A stretch of DNA of 64,000 nucleotides, from NCBI RefSeq assembly GCF_963678635.1, contig NC_087064.1:7603671-7667670 (forward strand), read 5' to 3'. The notes below the pieces were generated by a model. That model ran no database searches. It saw only the letters and a list, made by a program, of their open reading frames with translations, and was not told the DNA's origin. The DNA is from Symsagittifera roscoffensis. Its lineage: Eukaryota > Xenacoelomorpha > Acoela > Convolutidae. Position 1 is the stretch's first letter. Each line of letters opens with the position of its first letter. Below, one piece after another: positions 36,015-48,510 of the stretch. The translations under genes were made by a program, and so were the position numbers.

Positions 36015-37243
36015 TCAGCCTATACTTAAGTAATATTTCTTATGTAGATATACTTGTATGTTCGTATCAGAGAATATCAAGTGTACAAGCGCGTACAATT
36101 CCCGAGGATGCAGTCTTCCTCTGTTTGGATCGTACACTGGAAGCGAGAGCTCCTTTACGTCCATTTCGACAAGGAAGTCCCTCAGCCTCGTCAAGGACAA
36201 GACTAGGTTCTCTGGGTCCACGAGCTGCTTCTCCGTCGCTCTCGTTACCAAGAAGCACAAGTATTTTCCCGGTATCTGCGACGCCGCTGGAGGTAAGGCT
36301 GCTACGCCCCCTATCCCTGGTCTTTGCTTCCAAAGGAGTTGCACGTTTTTGTATTCTCTCTTAAAATCTGCCGCTAGCGCTGTCCTAAAACTCATGTCTG
36401 CGGTGATCGCTATCGCACATGTTCTGTTTGTGAGTATGAAATCCTTGTCTGTTAGTATTATGTTACTTGAATATTCATTTGGTAAGTTAAAATATGACTC
36501 AACTGCCCTGCCTATGTCAGGTTTCTTAGGCTCTTCGCCTGTTTCTGCTTCTAAGTCTCCTGTTTCTCTTGCTATTCTTAATTTTTTTATTATCAAGTTT
36601 TCAGTGTGGGTAAGTCCTACCCCCACTCCCCGGACAAAAATATCCATCGACGTCCCCGTCGATCGCATACCGGGTATCAAGTCAAGGTTAGAAGCTGGAA
36701 TGAGTAGTCGTCCTTCCTGGGCAGCCCAGGAAGAATCATCTCGTTCGGTCTTGATGTATTTCATGCTTTCACGATCTACGTCTTGAATCGTGACGCTGGT
36801 CTCCTCTGGATCCGAGGTCGTTTCATTCAGCCACTCTAAGACACGCAGGTTCGTCAAGTCTTGTTCATATGACTGCTGTTGCTCGTCGTCGAATTCTACC
36901 TCGGGTTTCGACCAGTCATCAACCCACTCATCGTCGTGATCATCGACTATGTCAATGTCTTGTGACACAGTTATTTCCTCTAGACCCACTACTTCCTCCA
37001 CTATCTTCTTTAGATCTATCCTATCCACTACAAAGTCGTCACCGTAAGGATTGTATTTCTTTCTTGGTCTCATCCCGTCCTTCTGACGAGTCTGTATGGT
37101 GAACAGAAGATCCGGTTCCAAGTTCTTGGGAACCTCTATCTGTTCGGGATCCTGCTAATCTTCCTCTGCGTAGGGTAAGGTTTCATCGTCCGCTTCGATC
37201 TGTTCGTTTGGATCCAGATCCAGCGGTGTATCCGTACCTTCCT
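36015..37243 (-). pseudogene. Macro-like C-terminal module of the element II polyprotein
   Basis: An open frame of 368 codons (36015-37121) continues the integrase frame after a TAG near 37145. Its N-terminal part (NPYGDDFVVDRIDLKK) is shared with the end of the integrase frame in element III. The C-terminal 150 residues show a macro-domain pattern: ILTDKDFILTNRT, AIAITADMSFRTALAADFK, YLCFLVTRA, LTRLRDFLVE, ELSLPVYDPNRG and IQVYLHKKYYLSIG. The match is to the TARG1/ALC1-type macro domains, including the order of strands and the LS(L/M)P block. The glycine-rich ligand loops of active enzymes are altered. The frame is open across the place where element III has its second TAA (tryptophan here). 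The macro-like part was therefore fused to pol. Confidence 0.7.
36610..36642 (-). promoter_or_regulatory. Internal polypurine-tract motif with adjoining hairpin, element II
   Basis: Minus strand reads TTTTTGTCCGGGGAGT followed by GGGGGTAGGACTTACCCAC. It repeats the core of the 3' PPT (TGTCCGGGGAGT) and is followed by a GGGTA...TACCC inverted repeat. It is almost base-for-base the same as 61633-61669 of element III, although the surrounding coding sequence has diverged widely. Confidence 0.6.
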
Positions 37244-38539
37244 CTACGACTTCGTTTCTATCGTTCTTGTCCTGGTGCCCTTTTCATTGACCTCACAAGC
37301 AGGATCCATCATTAGATAATCCCCTTCTTCCATGTCTGCAGGTATACACCAGTCTTCTGTCGATGGATTGTGTGGCTTGATGTTCTCGTAGTGGGCGGCT
37401 CGGCCAGTACTCAGTCTATAAAAGCGTCCCTCCTGGTGCACCTCTGTAATCATGAATGGTCACCTCCATTTTTTTAGGAGCTTTTTCGTCCCTTTCGGTG
37501 GTATAACGTTCTGAAATACCCATACGTAATCTCCCACCGAGTAAGCCTTTGCACCAGCTGCTTTCTTGTCGAATCTTTTCCTTTGCCTTGCCTGTGCTTG
37601 CTGAGTATTTCGTCTACACAAATCGTTCAACTCCTGTTGGCGTCTGATCACATCCCTCGCGTAGACCTGTGGGGACGTTTTCTTTCCCTCATACTCTGGG
37701 TAGAAGAAGGTTTAGGGTAAAGACTTTTCGTGTCCAGTTAGCATCATGTGTGAACTGACTCCGGTGGTGGAGTGTTGCGTGCTGTTATATGCTCCCATCA
37801 CCTGTGGAAGGTATCTGTCCCAATCGGTCATGTACCTGGAACAATATACTCTCAGCATCGACACTAACGTCCTATTCTGCCTTTCCACTAAGCCATTCGT
37901 CTGAGGGTGGTATGTCCTGGAGTGAGCCTGAGCGACCTGTGAGCGTCTCATAAGCTCTTTCGTAAGCTCTCCTACGAAAGCTGTTCCATTATCCGATTGA
38001 AACGTCATCGGACAACCATGTCTTGCTATCCACGTATTGATCAGGTGGTCGCATGTCTCTTCCGCCGAGGCAGTTATGCAGGGCACGGCCTCTGCATACT
38101 TCGTAAAATGATCTATCATGACCAGCACCTCATTATAACCATTGTCTGTCATGCATATCTTTTGGTGACCTATCTGCACCACCTCGTTGAATTCAGACGA
38201 CTCGATCGATTGTAAAGGAAATCGCAATTTCCTTGGATCCTTGACCTGCTGGCATGACAGACATGCTGTTACCCACTTCTCGCATGCCTTTTTTATTCCA
38301 GGCCACTCAAAGCGCTTCAGGATCCTCTGATACACTTTGTCGATCCCCTGATGGCCCATCTGATCATGTGACCTGAATAGTAGTTCTGTCTGATAGAGTT
38401 GCGGTAACACTATCGCGTTATACTTGTATAGGACTCTGTCTTCCTCTCTTCTTTTGCAAGCCACGATCCCGTCCTTGTTCAAAGTTAACCTCCCTTCCTT
38501 CTGCATGAAGTACTGTCTCAGGATACGATAACTATCTTC
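37244..38539 (-). pseudogene. Integrase of element II (active-site Asp lost, stops)
   Basis: Zinc-binding region HDQMGH and CLSC, catalytic core with QSDNGTAF and GLVERQNR, and C-terminal GPF-type module (VWVFQNVIPPKGTKKLLKKW then MITEVHQEGRFYRL). The first catalytic Asp is replaced by Gly (VQIGHQ, codon at 38168-38170), where elements I and III have VQVDHQ and VQIDHQ. Stops interrupt it near 37710 (TAA) and 37457 (TGA in place of a glycine codon). A TAG near 38539 separates it from the linker. Both kinds of damage would abolish integration by its own enzyme. Confidence 0.85.
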
Positions 38540-39631
38540 CTAGAGGTCCCCTTTATCTGGAGAACCATTCTCGATCCACCTGTTCAGGTTGCTTGTCATG
38601 CGATCATTTCTCTGCGCCCTTAGAAGATCCGAGAGTCTGTATCTCGCCTTCAAGTACGTCTTCATGACCCTCATCTGACTATTCAGCTCATTAGGCTGGT
38701 GTGTGTCATCTTCCATCTTAACGCACCAAATATTCGCCAATGGCTGTGTTTCTTGTTTAAACGGCTGAAGAGCAGTCCTGACTACCTCTTTCTGCGGCAA
38801 CAGACTTATCGAACGCTTCGATACCGCTATTGTCTCCAAGTCATCCGCTGCGTTGTCATAGACTCTTTCGCTTGGTATAAGGTAGCGATCGCTGTCAGGA
38901 TCCTGGTACACCTCTCTGTCCAGGTCCCTTGCCCGAGTCTCCACTAGTAGTGTGTGTATCGCTAGTTCTGACAGTTCTGATCCCGAGTTCGAGTTCCTGT
39001 CTGAATAGTTGTCCATTCCTGAGTTTCGGGAATCGTCATCCGTCGAATAGGTTGTGCTGGAGACTGCACGCTCCTCCAGATCATGTTTGTGCCTTCTTCG
39101 CATCCATCTGAACTCCCCGGACAAAATCTTGTTCTCTGGGTCTTGTTTCTCATCAGGAATTTTCTCGTCTATCTCAGACTCCCCGGACAAATTCTCTTGT
39201 CCCGGGTGTTGATCTTGTGATCGCTGGTTCTTCTCATCATTCGTCTCCCCGGACAAATAGTCTTGCAGCAGATTTTGTTCTACCTTTTCACCTTCCTTAT
39301 CCTGGTCCACAAAGGTGACAGTTTTCTTTCGCTTGCTGCTCCCCTGTTCTTTCTGTCCGTAAGAAATACTGGTTAAAATCTCGTGGGGTATTGAGGACAC
39401 TAGTTGCTGAACTATTGTCCTACAATCCCTCTCGTTCTCTTCGTGCTGTCGTCTGGACGGCCTGATCTTCACCTTCTCACTGACTGTTAGCGATGCCACC
39501 GCTGCTGTCCACTCGGGGTCATCTCTGGTCACTTCCTTTTTTAGCAATCCACTCAGAATCCGCATCACTTGCGGTGTGACCTGCACCGTTCTATCCAATA
39601 ATGAGAGGCTGTTTATGTTCATGCGAGAGAG
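38540..39631 (-). pseudogene. RNase H-integrase linker of element II
   Basis: A 360-codon open piece, charged and low in complexity, between RNase H and integrase. It is bounded by a TAA near 39623 and a TAG near 38539 that are glutamate codons in related copies. It contains three LSGE-type repeats (YLSGE, NLSGE, ILSGE), each encoded by the polypurine motif TTGTCCGGGGAG. The downstream half (NSQMRVMKTYLKARYRLSDLLRAQRNDRMTSNL) resembles element III at the same place, split here only for display. Confidence 0.7.
39113..39259 (-). promoter_or_regulatory. Three polypurine-tract motifs in the element II linker
   Basis: Minus-strand copies of TTGTCCGGGGAG at 39113-39127, 39179-39193 and 39245-39259, each preceded by AT-rich bases. 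The first two starts are 66 bp apart and so are the second and third, that is 22 codons each. Each matches the 3' polypurine tract over 10 or more bases. Confidence 0.65.
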
Positions 39632-41420
39632 TTATTGCTGGACCAGATTCGAGCGCAGCGACAGATCCAAGGGGACCGGGTCCTCCTTGGATAGGATCTT
39701 TATCTCGGTTGCTTTCTCTACAGGTAACTCAGGATGCCCTGGAATTGGATGTCCAGACTTATCCAACCATCTCGTTAAGGGAAGCGCTTCATAAGTTTCT
39801 TTGTCCAGAAACGAGAATCCCTCCTTTATTTCCGCCTGATTGGCCTGCTTCTGCTCCAATCTTTCATAGAACTCAGTTTTCTTGCTGAGGCTGTCAGCAT
39901 TCTGGTGTTTATCACGCATCCTATGTTCGATTAGCATATGGTAGCCATCCAATCTTACTATCCATCTACCAATATAACTCTGATCCATTGAGTAGATTTT
40001 CAACCAGGATAACGCTCTGTTGTCCACGCGTAACTTGAAGGGAGCGCTCCCCAAGTATGCACGCTACTTTTCCACGAAGGTGACTACTGCAAACATTTTT
40101 GCTTTTGGTGCGCCATATTTCATCTCTGTGTCACTCAAGACCTTGCTGCCGTATGCAATGGGACGGAGAACTCTTCTTCCGTTCCATTCTTGCTCTTGAT
40201 GCAAGATTCCTGAGATGGCCACCACCGATGCGTCTGTGTCAAGAACATACATGCCCTTTTCTGTAGGCATGCCTAGCACTGGCGCTTCGCACAGTTCCCT
40301 CTTTATGTTCTCGAAAGCAACCTGTGCCTCATCGTTCCATTCGAACTTTTTCCCCTTGTTGCGCATCAGCTTCTGCATCGGATATACCTTGTCCGCATAT
40401 CCTTTTATGAATTCCCGGTAGTAATTGGCAAACCCTAGGAAGCTCAGGAGCTGTGTGTCCGTTCTGGGAGCTTTCCATGTCAACACTGCTTCCACTGCTT
40501 CCGAGTCCGGCCTCACACCATGCCTATCCACCATTCTTCCCAGGTACTATATCGAATCCCTAAAGATTTCACATTTCGATGGTTTGCACTACAATCCTGC
40601 TCTTTTGATGCATCCAAAGACCTCATCGAGCCTATCAATGTGGTCTTCCAGGGTCGGTGTCGCTATGACTACGTCATCCACGTAACACATCACGAGATTC
40701 CCGTACTTCTTGGTCACTCTCGTCAAAGCCTGAGCCATCAGTCTTTGAAAAGTGGCCGTTGCATTGCACAAGCCGAAGGGCATCCTCTTCCACTGGTACA
40801 ATCCCAATTCGCACGCGAATCCGGTTTTCTCTCTGTCCTTCTTCCGCAGAGGGACCTGCCAGAAGGCAGAACCTAAGTCCAATGTGGTGAAGAACTTGGC
40901 ATCACCAAGTTTAGATAGGCTCTCGTCTATTCGCGGTATCGGTTACGCATCTTTTATCGTTACCGCGTTCAAGTAACGAAAGTCGCAACAAAATCTAAGC
41001 TGCCCCCTTTCTTTTTCGCCATTACTACCCCGCAAGCCCATGGCGATTTCGAGGGTTCTATCATGTCGTATTCAAGCAACTTTTCTATTTCCGCTCGGCA
41101 CTCTTCCAATTTGTGTGGCGTCATTCGCCTTGCGCCTTCCCTATGGGGAACGGCGCCCTCTTCTAGTTCGATTTCGTGTTCGACGAAATTACAGCAACCT
41201 ATATCCGCCTTATGTTTTGAAAATACATCTGCGTTCCGATTTAGGAAGTCCCGCAATTTTTCGAAATCTCCCTCACCTATTTTCCCTTTTAAATGTTCTA
41301 TCTCTGGCAAAACCGGTTTGTCAGATTCTAGTTCATATGACGAGGGGCGTTCCGGAAAATTCGAGCAGCTTGATAAGCCGTCGTCTGTTTCGAATTTCTT
41401 TGAAAACAATTTATGAATTG
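39632..41420 (-). pseudogene. Reverse transcriptase-RNase H of element II (broken)
   Basis: RT motifs: the RPSSYELESDKPVLPEIEHL lead-in, MIEPSKSPWACGVVMAKKK, DLGSAFWQVPL, YVDD (40673-40684) and FLGFANYYREFIKGYA. RNase H: YVLDTDASVVAISGILHQEQ, APKAKMFAVV (the catalytic Glu of element III is Lys here), LRVDNRALSWL and HQNADSLSK. A base is missing near 40990-41020 so that RFCCDF reads in the wrong frame. TAG codons occur near 40549 and 40060. Confidence 0.85.
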
Positions 41421-42640
41421 ATTTTAATTCATTAATCCTCTTTAAAATTTTATCTTCATTGCCATGATAAGGACAGTCTTTCACACTATGTTTCTTCAAG
41501 TTTTGTGTCTCCTCATAGTCGGTCCTCATCGGCAAAGCGTAGCCAAGCTTCTTTCCTCCACGCTGGATTGAAACCGTGGTGTCCAGTGTGTTCAATAACA
41601 CACTGACACACAGTCCGTTTCGCGTTACCGAGAAGCTCCGGCCTAAAATCACCGAACTCTGACTATTTGGATTCGGTACTAAGCAAACCTGTTGACTATC
41701 ACTTAACGAATTCAAATTTCTCCTTCTAAAAATTGCTACTACAGCTTGTCCTGGTTGTAGTTTTACTTTTCTATCCAAAAAAATTGGTACCTTGTTTTCG
41801 TCTGTTATTATCCTATTAATTGGTCTCTTAACATACTTCCGGTCCGGATTTCTAATCCGTATCAGACCGTTGTTCAAGTCAATCATCACGTCAAAATTCC
41901 TGACAAAATCTCTGCCCAAGATGAATTGGTCGGCGTCGTCCAGGTTTTCTACTACCAGGAAGCTCATCCAAAGATCCCGTCCTCCCATGTGGAGGACCGT
42001 TATTGGTGTTCTTCCGGCTACGTAAAAAGCTCCTCGATTGGCGGCGGCCAGTCGGAGATTCGTTGGAATTAGATCTTCCCGCGTGAAGCCCATTCGTTCC
42101 CAAGTTTTTATCGGCATCACACTCACTACCGCTCCTGTGTCCAGAAGCCCTGTGACTCCGATTTTTGTTCCGTTGGTGTCGAGCAGATGTGCGGTCACAT
42201 CTGCTTCATACCCAATGTGTACTGCGTCTTGTTCCATCATGGCGTCATGGCCTATCCTGCGGACTCTGAGTTCCTCCTCACCCAAATAGATCTGCCCCAT
42301 TTGGTCATCACCTGTTGTTACATAAGTCCTGGTGTAGATACTGATTCCATTCACGTTCAGCATCACTTGATACGGCCCATAGACCTCTAGGTATCGTCCA
42401 TGAAGTTTCTTCATGCGAGGGCCACCCGTCGTTAGTAGTGCTCGCACAGCTCTCGACTCGGTGCGTGGCTCCACCTGCCTCAGATAATCTGCATATGTGT
42501 CCAAATGCATCAAAGTGAACTCGGATGGTTCACTCAGATTTCTGATCACCTGGTGTTCAGCCACTGAGATTATCGACTGTATCTTGCTTCCTTGCGGCAC
42601 CATGCCGAACCTCTGACCGGAGATCACATTAAGTTTCATG
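41421..42640 (-). pseudogene. Retropepsin region of element II
   Basis: Part of the long 1099-codon open piece 40969-44268. The active-site motif is GLLDTGAVVSVMP, with DTGA at 42131-42142. Downstream are DQFILGRDFVRNFDVMIDL and VILGRSFSVTRNGLCVSVLL. The motif is intact, so this domain could still be active if translated. Confidence 0.8.
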
Positions 42641-45613
42641 CTCAAACTGCTTGGTGCTTTAGTTTCTTCGAACTCCGTTGCATCGAAGGTATTCAGTTGC
42701 TCCTGAAGATTCTCATTCTCCAGTTCAAGTTTCACTTTTTGTTTGATCTCTTTCGTCACCAGTTCCTGCTGCACTCTATTTAGAGCGTCCCTCGCGGCTG
42801 CCCTATAATCGATCTTGAAGTCATCAGCCGCAGTTGCTGGTTCCGGTTCACGTGTCTCCTCTGTTACCGCTTGCATTTTCTTTGCCGCCAGCTCTTGAGG
42901 TTTATCCTTTCTGCTTGCCTCCGCTTCACTCAAAAGGCGAGCCTTGCTGGCTTTCACTCCTGACAAAGCTTCTTCATGTCTTGGATGCTTGATGTATGCC
43001 ACTGCATCCCAGAATTGCGGACAATCTGATTTAAAATGACCTTCCAAGTTGCAAAAGAAACACCTCGGGCCGAATTTCGCAATTACTCCTCTCATGAAAT
43101 CCTCATGGTCCAATTCTGACGCATCTTCGTCCTCGAGGCTAAAGCCTATTGCTTTCATGCCTTGTTTGTAAGTTGGGCATGCTGACAAATGATGGTCCGT
43201 TGAACTGCAATTGGCACAAGAGCGTCTCTTGTCCATATCTACCCTCGGTTTGTACCAATTGTTCCCCTGGTTTGCTGGTCCGTTGTTAAAATTGCCATAA
43301 TTGTTCTTGTAGTATCCAGATCTCGAAGGAGGTTTCAACAAAAGATACTCTTTTGACTTGAGCCTCAACTCCTCTGGTGTTGGCGCATTGGTTGATAGTG
43401 GTGTGTAATGCGTTGCTAGCATCGTTCGAAGTTCATCATTCTTCACACCATCGATGAATTTTGAGGCTACGGCCAGGTTCATCCTTCGGTTTGACTCATC
43501 CGGTTGGCTGCGTCTTCTCAGCATTTCCAAGTCATCGAGAAACTTGTCTATCGTTTCATCTTCTCGTTGCCTCCGTTTCTCGAAGCGCATCATCGCTTGG
43601 TGCCCCTGCACCCCTGATCCGAAACGGTTTAACAAGATTTCGAAGATTTTCTCAGCTGTGTCACGCTGATATTGCTTCTTGGCCATGACACAGTTCAGGG
43701 CTGTCCCTTCCAAGTTGCTGGTGAGCGCACTGCATTCCTGTCTCTCCGACAAGTCCTCTTCCTCGAAATGCAGCTTCATTACCTCTATCCAGGTATCAAT
43801 ACAGCCATCAGATTCATCTTTATAGCATCTTGGTTTCTTAAAGACTCTTCTGGACTTCTCACTGCGTTCATTGGTTTTGGATAACCTTGTAAGGAATGTC
43901 TCCAAAGACCTGTTTAGGGGTTCAAATGCTGTGGCCATTGCCGTAGCATCCCTTGAGTGTCCCGCCTGAGTGTCCTCACACCTCGTCAAAGTCTCTGTAT
44001 GCGGTGCATCCCTGCAATCCGAATCGCCGTGAATGTTTCCCGCTTGGCCCACATGACTCCTCCCCGGGCTCGCATGCCCCCTGTTACCGGAATCACTTCT
44101 CCCTGTCGCATGTGTGCCTCGCGTTGGTCGTTCATTAGAGGTCTCTATGTTCCCCGTTGAACTTGCTCTACTGTTCGGGCCCCATGTTCCATTACCCCTT
44201 GTGGCATAGCCTGATGAACTGCCCCTGCCTCTAGTGGAACCATACGTCTCTCCTTTTTTGATGTTCATTGAAGTTCACCCTCGGCTCCCTGCTGGGACCT
44301 CCCGATTTCGGTTCTCCATCTTTTGGTCCACTCTTGCTGCTTAGTAGCCCGTCCAACCTATCCATGATAGCCTGAGTTCGCCTCTCCATCATCGCGTCTA
44401 TCTTTGTGTCAAGAGTCCCAAGAGACTGCTCTTGCTGCACTCTTAACTTCTCCATGTCGTCTCTTAAGCGTAACTCTCGCTGTTCCGCTTCTCTTGTCAT
44501 TCGCGACAAGTTCTTCGCCATATGCTCGTCTGTTCTTTCTTTCATGCGTTTTTCGCTCCTGCCAACTTCTTGTCTATTGCGGTTTATTTCTTCCCGCAGA
44601 CTTTCTCTCTCAATGTGAACTGCCCTTTCTAGTTCACTCATTCTTATGGACATCTGTTCATTTTGTTCTCCTAAACTGTCCACTATGTTGTTTAAGGCTT
44701 CTTCTAGTGCTGCCCCGTTATCCACGAGGGGCGTCACTAGTGACGGTGTAACCCTGTCGGTCTCAGGTAGCTTCGTGCTGGTCGAGATCCGGGCCTTGAC
44801 TCTCTGCCTCGACGTCTTTTCATTATCCACCTCAAAATTCGTCAATGCGTTGCCTAGCCCTCTGTTTCTACTCTCTCCAGTTTGCGGCTCTGAATTTGTC
44901 ATAATCGCGAAGCCTCTCGACTGGCCCGGTGTGTTTGCCTCTTTGCTTATCGTTGTCACCACGCCAAATTTGTCCATGGTTCCAGTCTCTCTTCCGACAT
45001 ATGCTTCATTCTCCTGGGTCGAAATATTGAGGCTGACTTGAGACCCAAAGTCCCCTTGCTCTTCTTCGTCCTCCTCCTCCTGGGATTCACTTTCATTTCC
45101 TGCGCCCCCTCCCATGGTGAATGGAAAGATGTTTCCTAAGGTGTTCCTCATTCTTTCTGAGAACGATGATGACGTTGTTTGTTTCTCAGTTCCGCCTGCC
45201 ATCATAGTGTTGTCTGTCGGAGATCTTCTAGTTGCCGCTATTTCAGTTGAGATGTCGGAGAGTTCCGACATCTCCTCTCGATCCAATGTCCCGGTGGAAG
45301 TGGCAAAATCATGGCCTTGTTCTACCGGAGTAGATTCACTCGCCAGCCTTCTGCCTCTCCCTTCCAGTCCATGTACTTCCTGGTCGTCGTTCATGGCATG
45401 GTCAGTATTGACCTCCACTTCTAACAGTTCTTTTTGCTCTTCTGAGGTCTTCTGACTCCTTGTTTCAACCATTCTGCCTGAAACTGTTCCCCCTTTGTCG
45501 GTCCGGGCTCGTTTGATCCAATCCACAAAAGTCATCGTTTTTCTTTGCTTCTCAGGTATGAATTTCCTCGAGCTATTACTTCGTTTAGGTATCCTTGACT
45601 TGTCTAGACTCAT
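42641..45613 (-). pseudogene. gag of element II (one frameshift)
   Basis: Starts at ATG 45613 (MSLDKSRIPKRS), 460 codons to 44231. The rest lies in a different frame from 44268 on, so a single-base indel near 44250 splits the gene. Order: basic N-terminus, acidic region, coiled coil (about residues 300-430), arginine/glycine-rich linker, capsid-type domain (RFEKRRQREDETIDKFLDDL), and two zinc knuckles (CANCSSTDHHLSAC near 43180-43222 and CFFCNLEGHFKSDC near 43020-43062). Both knuckles are complete CX2CX4HX4C. It is the structural protein that would package the RNA. Confidence 0.85.
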
Positions 45614-46394
45614 TTTCTATTTGTCTCTTCTTAATGCCTATACACTTAATTCGATTGCTAGTGATCTTATAGTTTGACTACCAATAATAATGACACAACA
45701 CAATAAATTTCACAAGATTCTATAAAATAGTGACCACGAATCCTTGTATGTTATCAGCGTACAGTCTGTATATAATTTATTCACACTAACCAATTATCGG
45801 TCGTAAGATTTGGAAACTAGCACAATATGATGTTATCAGTCAATTTAAAAGATAGTGTACTCACTACCCAATCAAGCACAGTTTATGTTGATTTAAAATC
45901 AAAACAAAAAAATATATATATATAATGACAGAATATGAATATCTCTATAAACAAAACGTATGTGTCCTGTACTTTTAGTCGGTCACAGTACAATAGTCGA
46001 ACTTGTTTTTTTAAAGAAAAAGCTTTCCCTGCTTGGTGCTGCACCAAACAGACAAAACTTTGAAGGCAGTAATTTTCTCAAGTGGGCGTCTATTTCACCC
46101 ACCGAGTACTCTGTTACCTATCTGCCTTCGGACTGCCCGAGCTAGACCTACTAAAATCCTCAGGGCAGTCACTTTTCACAAAAACGTATTGGGTTTCAAT
46201 CCACACCAATGAATTACGCTCTTTTTAGTTTAGACTTAGTGTCGCGAATATCCGAGTTCGGACCTGTTTTGTTTTGGTCTGGTTCTTATTGAAAGGCAAG
46301 TTACCAGTGCAGTCACTGATTCCTAGCCTGTCTGCTAATAACCTAATACCTCTCCCTATAGTCTTTGTTCCGTCTACCTAAGTCCTTTAATAAA

Positions 46395-46620
46395 ATAATA
46401 CCCCTCCGGATTGGCACAAATAGGACCCTTCCGGGCTAACAAAATCTAGACCCCTCCGGATTGGGACCCCTCTGAGTTAGTTAATATAAGACCCCTCCGG
46501 ATTTGGACCCCTCCGAATTAGTAACTATAAGACCCCTCCGGATTCGGACCCCTCCTAATTTGAAAAAAAAAATTTTGACACCTCCGGATTGGGAGCCCTC
46601 CGGTTTTGTAAAAGTAGCTT
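46395..46620 (-). repeat. Tandem repeat in element II leader (CCCCTCCGGATT units)
   Basis: Roughly eight degenerate units containing CCCTCCGGATTGG or a close variant, at the position of the GGATTGGCAAAA arrays of element I. The unit has drifted, but the CTCCGGATT core is kept. Confidence 0.7.
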
Positions 46621-48435
46621 TTCGGAGATCTCCTTCTTTCAACCTATACCCCTCCGGATACGTTCTCCGATGCTATTTTGTTTTTTAGATTAACTAGGAA
46701 GGGTATGTAATGCTTTCCTAGACCCTTCCGGATTGAAGTTAAGCCTCTTATTTGACAATTCACGCTAATGGTGAAGGGTCCTATCGCTCGCCTAACTTCG
46801 GCTCGATTAAGGTTTTGCTGTGCCTTTAGTCTTCCCTTTTCGTCTAGAACAGCCTAAAGTTACTTTATTCAACCGCTATTACCTTTTGGTAGGGGTATAA
46901 GGGCTTTTCTGTGTAAACCTTATAAAATGTGAAGGGTGTACCCCTCCGGATTTGTGTAATTTGCTAAAAACAATCTCAAAAATTTTCACGCTCGTTTTTC
47001 CGAAAAATTTATGATCCTATTAGTAAGCTCAGCTAATTTCTGATCTATTGGTACCAAGATCAACTCGATATGCCCAGTTGTTCCAAAGTTATTAACAAAA
47101 ACGTCTTTTTTCTAAAGTCAAGAAATTTCTCTCTTATAGGTTCCGCCTAACTTTTTCCGCAAATCTGGTCCTTTCGACCTAAAAATTATTGATCCGAGCT
47201 CAGAAGGCCTATACTCTTCTAGTTCAATGCAAAAGACCCGATCTAAAACGCTTTAGTTGAAATTTGCGAAAAACTATGCTACTTGTACCCCTCCGGATTG
47301 ATGAATCCACCAAATCAAACACGTTAAGTTCGATTTCTCTGTAACCCGGAAGGTTTTCGGGTAGCGGGTTTTAAAACTTGTAGATTCACTAGTGGACGTT
47401 GTCCAAACAACTATTTTTACTGTTCGAACTCAAAAATTTCAAATAAATTTTCTGAAGTTATAGTGTTTCGTTTTCTCAAAAATCACGAAATTTTGGTTTT
47501 CGGTACCAAAATAGTTCCAACCACTTTCGAACTAAACTTAACCGGTTCTATCTATTATGGTAGTGCAGTTACGATGTAACACACTAACTTAGCGCTTTTT
47601 TCCGTTTCAAAAAATATCGATATCTCAAAAATCGCGACTTGTGGGGGGTTCAAAATATCGCTATTTTGACCCTAAAAACCGGACTGCTTTCTGTGTTTTT
47701 CACTGAAAAACGGTATAGGAGTATTAATATAGGCTATATAAGTAATAATATTAGTAATACTATACCCCTCCGGGTTTATTTGATATCCGAATTAAGGTGC
47801 TTAACTCGGATATTCGCAGTTCGGTGAAGGGTCACTACAGTGAAGCACTGTCGAGCCCCCCACAGATTACTATCTTAATTTTTGTAACAAAATGAATACA
47901 AAACTTGTTAACGATACCCAACAGTCGATTGTCGTTGTCGTTGAGCCCCTTCTTGTTGCTCCTTGTACTGCTTGCCGGATCAGTCTTCTCCCAAGACCCT
48001 TCCGAATTGAGCGCAAATCAGCTGACCCTTCCGGATTGAGCGCAATTTATCATTAACGTGCTTAAATGCTCAAATAAACCTACAGTACAAGCCTCACAAA
48101 CAGGCTACAAAATTGATCGTAAAAATCCTGACTGATATAAATGCCTGTAACAACAATATATCTATCAACAACAAACGGGGGGGTCGGATCACATCTTGTC
48201 TGGGGGGATGATTTCTACTGATTTTTTTTAAAACTTTTTTACTGTTTTTGGTTTTTTCGCTTATTTTTTTATGTTTTTTGTTTTTCTTGGGTACTATACT
48301 ACTTTTTGTTTGGTTTCATATATATCTTTAAGTGTTTTTGGTCACAAACCTCTCAGGGAACGAGGGAATGGCCGATCCCCCCACCCTTCCTGGTTCGTGA
48401 ATTTTCGGTCTTAACTAAGTTAAAAAGCTATTCAC

Positions 48436-48469
48436 GGTAATCCGGAAGGCTTCCGCGTTCCGAATTACC
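48436..48469 (-). promoter_or_regulatory. Leader hairpin 1 of element II
   Basis: GGTAATCCGGAA and TTCCGAATTACC pair over 11 of 12 positions around a 10-base loop. It is about 110 nt downstream of the primer binding site, where retroviral packaging or dimerisation structures usually lie. Confidence 0.45.
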
Positions 48470-48510
48470 CTTCCGCCCCGGCGGTTTAGGCCTATTAGGG
48501 GCGTTAATGT

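Noticed and set aside
36015-45613. Alternative genetic code with TAG read as an amino acid
   Set aside because: Several stops in element II are TAG, but TAA and TGA also interrupt it. Frameshifts are present too, and the replaced residues differ (Glu, Tyr, Arg, Gly). This is ordinary decay.
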